From Bacillota bacterium (GTDB taxonomy: Bacteria; Bacillota; Dethiobacteria; DTU022): a DNA stretch of 64,000 nucleotides. Position 1 is the first letter of the stretch. The number at the start of each line of letters is the position of its first letter. Where the stretch lies: contig JAHYJM010000001.1 of the NCBI GenBank assembly GCA_019428945.1, positions 28,837 through 92,836 of the forward strand. Direction: 5' to 3'. The translations under genes and the position numbers were made by a program. The notes under the pieces were generated by a model. The model searched no databases. It was not told the DNA's origin and saw nothing but the letters and a program-made list of their open reading frames with translations. Shown piece after piece: positions 58,653 through 64,000 of this stretch.

Positions 58653-59438
58653 TCACTTCAGCAATGAATATGTTATAACTACCAGGCCGGCAGCCCAGCA
58701 GTAGTAAGCAAAATAGTGAAATCTGCTGCCGGTCAGCAGTTTGATAAATACTTTTATGGCGAATACTCCTGAAATAAAGGCAACCAGGCCGCCGGCCAGG
58801 TAATTGAGCAGCATCGCCTCTTCAATCCCTGTTGTAATAATTTGTCTTAATTCAAGCAATGTCCCTCCGAGAATAACTGGCGCAGCCAACATAAAAGAAT
58901 ATTTCACAGCTGTTTCCCGATCAAGACCTCTCCAGAGTGCGGCCATGATCGTTGAGCCTGATCGGGAAATACCGGGAATTATTGCCATCCCCTGTAAAAG
59001 ACCGATCCAGATTGCATCTCTTAACTTAATTGATCCTTTATCTGTAATCCCTTCAGGAATCAGTGTAAGCAGCTTTAATATAATACCGGTAACCAGCAGC
59101 ATGATGCCGACCAATAAAGTTGATTTGAAAAATAGTTCAACATAATTTGAAAACAGGAGCCAGACAGCTGCGGTAACAGCGACTCCTGCGATTAACATGA
59201 GCAGAAAATTTTGTTCAATTTTATCCCTGCGAAATTTTAATAGAGCAATAAAATCTTTTCCAAATACATATAAGACCGATAAGAACGTTCCGAAGTGAAG
59301 CAGGATCTCCAGAGTAACTCCCGGTTCATTAAGACCAAGAATTTCCTGGAATATAACCAGATGTCCGGAACTGCTAACCGGCAGAAATTCTGTTAAGCCC
59401 TGGATCAGGCCGAGAATGATTGCTTCAATTATATTCAT
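58653..59438 (-). CDS. uppP: Undecaprenyl-diphosphatase
   Basis: LGLIQGLTEFLPVSSSGHLVI; GISRSGSTIMAALWRGLDRE. Confidence 0.95.
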   Translation of the reverse strand: MNIIEAIILGLIQGLTEFLPVSSSGHLVIFQEILGLNEPGVTLEILLHFGTFLSVLYVFGKDFIALLKFRRDKIEQNFLLMLIAGVAVTAAVWLLFSNYVELFFKSTLLVGIMLLVTGIILKLLTLIPEGITDKGSIKLRDAIWIGLLQGMAIIPGISRSGSTIMAALWRGLDRETAVKYSFMLAAPVILGGTLLELRQIITTGIEEAMLLNYLAGGLVAFISGVFAIKVFIKLLTGSRFHYFAYYCWAAGLVVITYSLLK

Positions 59439-59624
59439 AATCTCCTGGAACCCCTTTCTGAAATAGAAATTTTAACTCTGAGTATAGTTTATACACCATA
59501 AGAGCTGCCGTTCGGAGGCAGCCCTTTTAAAACACACATATCACTGTAACATCCCCGCTAAAGAGAAACATTTTATATTATAAAAATTCGACTGTAATCA
59601 TCTTATATCCTGCATAAAGTAAAA

Positions 59625-59643
59625 CGCCGGTTGCAATCCGGCG
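59625..59643 (-). terminator. Intrinsic terminator downstream of rnj
   Basis: Minus strand CGCCGG-ATTGCAA-CCGGCG followed by TTTTACTTT. Confidence 0.7.
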
Positions 59644-59703
59644 CCTTTATAAACCATGCATATATAATAGCCGGGAGGCTATTATCTTTGAAGAATGATC
59701 CTG

Positions 59704-61398
59704 CTAATTATCGCCTTTATTTTGAATATCGATAATGATCGGCATGATCATCGGCTTGCGTCCGGTGTGCTCATAAAAGTAAGAAGAAGCGACATCTCTG
59801 AGCTTTGATTTTACTTTATTCCACTCATGAAGCTGCTCCGCGCTCATTTTATCCAGGGCTCTGGTCAGCACCGTGCGTGCTTCCCCGAGAAGGTCTACAG
59901 ACTCTCTTACATAAACGAACCCCCGGGTAATTATTTCGGGGCCTGATATTACCTCGCCCTTATCCTGGTCTACCGCAAGCACAATAATGACGATTCCGTC
60001 TTCTGACAGGATCTGGCGATCTCTGATTACCACTTCACCCACATCACCGACACCAAAACCGTCAACCAGTACCCGTCCGGCAGGAACAGAACCGGCCAGG
60101 CGGCCCCGGCCTTCATTAAATTCCATTACATTTCCCGGTTTAACCAGGAAGACATTATCTTCAGGTATACCAAGTTTTTGCGCTGTCTGGGAACAGAAAG
60201 CCTGCTGACGGAACTCGCCGTGAACCGGTATCAGGTATTTCGGTTTAAGCAGGTTAATCATTAACTTGATTTCTTCCCCACTGCCGTGGCCGCTTACATG
60301 AACTCCTGATACCGGCCTGTAAATTACATTGGCTTTAAGCTGGAAAAGATTGTTTACAGTTCTGGACACAAGCTTTTCATTACCCGGAATCGGACTGGCA
60401 GCGATAATTACTGTATCACCGGGGACTATTCCTACCTGCCGGTGTTCCGCCTGTGAGATTCTGGTTAGCGCAGACATGGGTTCCCCCTGGCTGCCTGTTG
60501 TGATCAAAGCCATTTTTTCCGGTTTTATATCCTTAATTTTATCTATATCAATCAAAACTCCATCAGGAATTTTAAGGTAACCAAGTTCCGTCGATATATC
60601 AACTGAGTTTACAATACTTCTGCCTACAACGCAGACTTTTCGGTCATAACGTGTTGCGGCATCAACAACCTGTTGGATACGATGAATATTTGAAGCAAAT
60701 GTGGCCAGAATTATTCTGCCCTGTGAAAGCCTGAATATCTCATTTATGCTTTCACCTACCTGCTTTTCTGAGAGTGTGTAACCTGGTCTGTCTGCATTAG
60801 TGCAATCAATTAAAGCGGCAACCACGCCTTTTCGGCCCAGCTCGGCAAGTTTATGATAGTCTGTAATCTTTCCGTCAACAGGTGTTTGATCAAATTTAAA
60901 ATCGCTGGTGTAAACAATTACACCGGCCTGTGTTTCGACGGCAACCCCTACAGAATCGGGGATGCTGTGGTTTGTTCTGAAAAATTCCAGTTTAAAGTTT
61001 TCAGACAAGATCAGCTTTTCATCGGGGCTGATTTCATTTAAACACACGTTACTTACCGGATGCTCTCTTAGCTTGGCCTCAAGCAGACCAAGCGTAAGCC
61101 TTGTTCCGTAAATCGGGGCATCAAGATCCTCCAGGATATAAGGAAGAGCTCCGATATGATCCTCGTGGCCGTGTGTAAGTATTACGCCCAGGATATGAAG
61201 ATCATTATCCAGAATATAAGATATATCGGGGATAACAATATCGACTCCCAGCATAGATTCATCGGGAAATTTCAGCCCGGCATCCATTAATATAGCTTCA
61301 TCTCCATATTGCAGGAGAAACATGTTCTTCCCGATTTCGCCAACTCCACCAAGGGGGATTAGCTGAACCGAATTACTCTTTTTATTTTTTCTTGACAA
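59704..61398 (-). CDS. rnj: Ribonuclease J
   Basis: LIPLGGVGEIGKNMFLL; ILTHGHEDHIGALPYIL; TTGSQGEPMSALTRIS; HVSGHGSGEEIKLMINLLKPKYLIPVHGEFRQ. Confidence 0.95.
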   Translation of the reverse strand: MSRKNKKSNSVQLIPLGGVGEIGKNMFLLQYGDEAILMDAGLKFPDESMLGVDIVIPDISYILDNDLHILGVILTHGHEDHIGALPYILEDLDAPIYGTRLTLGLLEAKLREHPVSNVCLNEISPDEKLILSENFKLEFFRTNHSIPDSVGVAVETQAGVIVYTSDFKFDQTPVDGKITDYHKLAELGRKGVVAALIDCTNADRPGYTLSEKQVGESINEIFRLSQGRIILATFASNIHRIQQVVDAATRYDRKVCVVGRSIVNSVDISTELGYLKIPDGVLIDIDKIKDIKPEKMALITTGSQGEPMSALTRISQAEHRQVGIVPGDTVIIAASPIPGNEKLVSRTVNNLFQLKANVIYRPVSGVHVSGHGSGEEIKLMINLLKPKYLIPVHGEFRQQAFCSQTAQKLGIPEDNVFLVKPGNVMEFNEGRGRLAGSVPAGRVLVDGFGVGDVGEVVIRDRQILSEDGIVIIVLAVDQDKGEVISGPEIITRGFVYVRESVDLLGEARTVLTRALDKMSAEQLHEWNKVKSKLRDVASSYFYEHTGRKPMIMPIIIDIQNKGDN

Positions 61399-61410
61399 AA
61401 TATACCTCCA

Positions 61411-61791
61411 TTAACCAGTATGCCCGAACCCTCCATCACTTCTTTCGGTAGCCGGAAGCTCGTTCTGAAGTTCCAACTTCGCCCTTGCCACCGGACAGAG
61501 AACAATCTGGGCAACACGCTCTCCGCGTTTTACTGTAAAGGGCTCCTGGCCCATATTGATCATTATTATTTTTATTTCCCCGCGGTAATCCGAATCAATT
61601 GTCCCCGGGGCATTTAATATTCCAATTCCATATTTAACAGCAAGACCGCTGCGGGGCCTTACCTGCAACTCGTATCCCTGGGGCACTGCTGCATACAATC
61701 CCGTCGGAATTAAAGCCCTTCCACCGGGAAAAAGCTTCAATTCATCTTGTACAGCAGCATAAAGATCCATCCCCGATGCCCCAAGAGTCAT
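61411..61791 (-). CDS. dut: dUTP diphosphatase (minimum extent; homologous reading frame continues upstream to about 61863)
   Basis: GASGMDLYAAV; RPRSGLAVKYGIGILNAPGTIDSDYRGE; RGERVAQIVL; ERSDGGFGHTG. Confidence 0.93.
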   Translation of the reverse strand: MTLGASGMDLYAAVQDELKLFPGGRALIPTGLYAAVPQGYELQVRPRSGLAVKYGIGILNAPGTIDSDYRGEIKIIMINMGQEPFTVKRGERVAQIVLCPVARAKLELQNELPATERSDGGFGHTG

Positions 61792-61980
61792 ATAGCCGGG
61801 TAAAGGCAGATCTGCACAATCCTCAGACTTATAAACGGGAACTAAAACTGTATCGCCAGCTATTAATAATCTCTCCTGTCTCTTAAGTCACCCGGAGATG
61901 AACTGTCTTTTAATCCATCTATCAGCTGATAATGACAGATGTGCAAGTGCCTTATTACATTGCTAATGCAGTTCAGGTTA

Positions 61981-64000
61981 TTAACTGCGGCGGTTTCGTG
62001 GGCGTCCTCTGTCACTTCCGCCTCTGTCGCTTCCACCCCTGTCACTGCTGCCTCTCTCTTCGCTCATCCCTTCCGGCCTTTTAAGCAGCGCCTTCCGGGA
62101 AAGGTTGATTCTGCCCTTGTCGTCAATGTCGAGTACTTTGACCTCGATTGAATCACCGATGTTCACAACGTCTTCGGTTTTCTCCACACGGCGATGATCA
62201 AGGTGCGAGATATGCAGAAGGCCTTCTTTGCCCGGTATAAGTTCAACAAAAGCGCCGTACCGTTCAACCCTGGTTACTTTGCCCATGTAAATTTCACCGG
62301 CTTCTACGTCTTTAACAAGGTTTTCAATAATCTGCAACGCTTTTTTACCCATTTCCGGGTCTACTGCAGCGATAAATACCCTGCCGTCGGGTTCAATATC
62401 AATATTAACACCTGTTTCCGCAATGATCTTGTTAATCATTCGCCCGCCAGGTCCGATAACATCCCTGATTTTATCAACGCCGATCTGGATTTTAATCATC
62501 CGCGGAGCATTAGGCGAAAGTTCTTCACGCGGGGCTGCCATTGTTTCGTTCATAATACCGAGGATATACTTATATCCCTTATCAGCCTGCTCCAGGGCTT
62601 CTTCAAGAATTTCATCTGAAATACCCTTGATCTTAATATCCATCTGCAGGGCAGTAATTCCCTTTTCTGTACCGGCGACTTTAAAATCCATGTCGCCCAG
62701 GAAATCTTCGAGACCCTGGATATCAGATAAAACGACAACATCATCGCCTTCTTTGATTAAGCCCATCGCGATCCCTGCGACAGCTCTTTTCAACGGAACA
62801 CCGGTATCCATCATCGATAAAGATCCTGAACAAACACTTGCCATAGATGTTGATCCGTTCGATTCAAGTACCTCAGAAACCAATCGTATTGTATAGGGGA
62901 ATTCATCTTCAGAAGGAACTACCGGTTCCAGTGCGCGTTCAGCAAGAGCGCCATGACCGATCTCTCTCCGCCCCGGGCCGCGCATGAAGCCAGCTTCGCC
63001 CACACTGAACGGAGGGAAATTATAATGATGAATGAAGCGTTTAGATTCCTCAAGACCTAAGCCATCGAGGATCTGAACATCGCGCAGCGCTGAAAGAGTG
63101 CATACGTTAAGAACCTGGGTCTGGCCTCTTGTAAATATTGCCGAACCATGAGTTCGTGGAAGCACAGTAGTCTCACAGGTGATCGGTCTGATCTCTTTGG
63201 GGCTGCGTCCGTCTGCGCGTAAACCTTTTGTAACCACAAGCTCCCGCATTGTGCTTTTCAGGACGTTTTCAAAGGTTTTACGAATTTCAGCTTCATCTTC
63301 AGGGTATTCAACAAGATATTTTTCAACCAGTTCTGCTTTTATTGCGGCCAGTTTTTCCTCGCGTTCCTGTTTTTCATTTATATGCAAAGCTGCGGTAATT
63401 TTACTCTTCATTTCCGATTCAACTGCCTGAATCAGATCCTTTGACTGTTCAGGCTGAATAACTTCCATCTTGGGCACTCCTGCATCTGCAACCATTTCCT
63501 CCTGCACTGCAACAATTTTCCTGATCACCTGGTGTCCTGCTTTTATGCATTTCAGGACATCGGAGTGACTGATTTCCTGGGCGCCTGCTTCCACCATCAT
63601 TACAGCTTCTTTAGTTCCGGCAAGCATTAGATGCAGTGCGCTCTTTTCAGTCTCTTCCTGCGTTGGGTTGATTACCGGTTCTCCGTCAATAAGCCCCACT
63701 ATAACCGCAGCTATCGGACCGGCGAAGGGGATCTTCGAAATTGATAATGCCGCTGAAGCGCCAATGATTGATAGCGGTTCAGGCGGGCAGTCCTGATCCA
63801 TTGATAAAACTGTCGAAACGATATGCACTGAATTATGAAATCCTTTTGGAAAAAGTGGTCTTAACGATCTGTCTGTAAGGCGACATCCAAGAATTGCTCT
63901 TTCTGTAGGGCGGCCTTCCCTCTTGATAAAGCCTCCGGGAATACGACCTACTGCGTAAAGACGCTCCTCGTAATCGACAGTCATCGGGAAAAAATCTATC
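61981..64000 (-). CDS. pnp: Polyribonucleotide nucleotidyltransferase (5' end beyond window)
   Basis: [35 protein letters not shown]; PNPase core, KH ([11 protein letters not shown]) and S1 ([20 protein letters not shown]) domains; frame open to window end. Confidence 0.96.
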   Translation of the reverse strand, partial: IDFFPMTVDYEERLYAVGRIPGGFIKREGRPTERAILGCRLTDRSLRPLFPKGFHNSVHIVSTVLSMDQDCPPEPLSIIGASAALSISKIPFAGPIAAVIVGLIDGEPVINPTQEETEKSALHLMLAGTKEAVMMVEAGAQEISHSDVLKCIKAGHQVIRKIVAVQEEMVADAGVPKMEVIQPEQSKDLIQAVESEMKSKITAALHINEKQEREEKLAAIKAELVEKYLVEYPEDEAEIRKTFENVLKSTMRELVVTKGLRADGRSPKEIRPITCETTVLPRTHGSAIFTRGQTQVLNVCTLSALRDVQILDGLGLEESKRFIHHYNFPPFSVGEAGFMRGPGRREIGHGALAERALEPVVPSEDEFPYTIRLVSEVLESNGSTSMASVCSGSLSMMDTGVPLKRAVAGIAMGLIKEGDDVVVLSDIQGLEDFLGDMDFKVAGTEKGITALQMDIKIKGISDEILEEALEQADKGYKYILGIMNETMAAPREELSPNAPRMIKIQIGVDKIRDVIGPGGRMINKIIAETGVNIDIEPDGRVFIAAVDPEMGKKALQIIENLVKDVEAGEIYMGKVTRVERYGAFVELIPGKEGLLHISHLDHRRVEKTEDVVNIGDSIEVKVLDIDDKGRINLSRKALLKRPEGMSEERGSSDRGGSDRGGSDRGRPRNRRS
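61998..62052 (-). repeat. Short in-frame tandem repeats encoding (G)SDRG units in the PNPase C-tail
   Basis: Protein tail [25 protein letters not shown]; imperfect 15-nt DNA units. Confidence 0.8.

Noticed and set aside
62423-62896. 157-aa plus-strand ORF (and other long antisense ORFs at 57036-57476, 50680-51060, 54898-55275)
   Set aside because: Shadow ORFs opposite pnp, ftsK, rny and rimO; composition follows the sense gene.
1-64000. CRISPR arrays, rRNA operons, prophage or intact transposons
   Set aside because: No regularly spaced direct repeats, rRNA signatures or transposase/phage structural genes seen; only one tyrosine recombinase gene.

Overview
This 64 kb window comes from a spore-former-type, low-to-mid-GC Firmicute (spoVS, SpoIIIE/FtsK, RNase J/Y, T-box leuA, Gram-positive sigma-A promoters). 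It falls into two parts. (A) About 1-24.9 kb is an accessory amino-acid catabolic island. It holds a Liv-type ABC transporter, a thioredoxin/CcdA-like membrane fusion protein, a trans-3-hydroxyproline-dehydratase-like proline racemase homologue (Cys...Thr active site), two divergent glycyl-radical enzyme/activase pairs (one is HypD-like trans-4-hydroxy-L-proline dehydratase), tRNA-Trp, ornithine aminotransferase and P5C reductase. It also holds a three-gene redox complex: a NuoE-NuoF fusion, a 1310-aa NuoG/MvhD/[2Fe-2S]/FAD-NAD/BFD mega-fusion, and a DAO-family flavoprotein. My reading is that the island funnels hydroxyprolines and proline through P5C, with an NAD(H)- and possibly ferredoxin-linked flavoprotein dehydrogenase complex. 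A probable unannotated ~290-nt structured RNA (12-bp terminal helix, own promoter) lies directly upstream of that complex. (B) About 25-64 kb is mostly conserved housekeeping: miaB-mutS-mutL-miaA-hfq-hflX, lexA, T-box/leuA, gltX, sodium-pump decarboxylase subunits, spoVS-ymdB-rny, recX-recA-thpR-cinA-rimO-ftsK, uppP, rnj, dut and pnp. It includes a few oddities: a catalytic-domain-only tyrosine recombinase with a Zn-ribbon tail, an orphan KorD-like ferredoxin, and dut lacking a canonical start codon. No CRISPR array, rRNA or intact transposon was seen. All family assignments come from motif recognition, not database searches.
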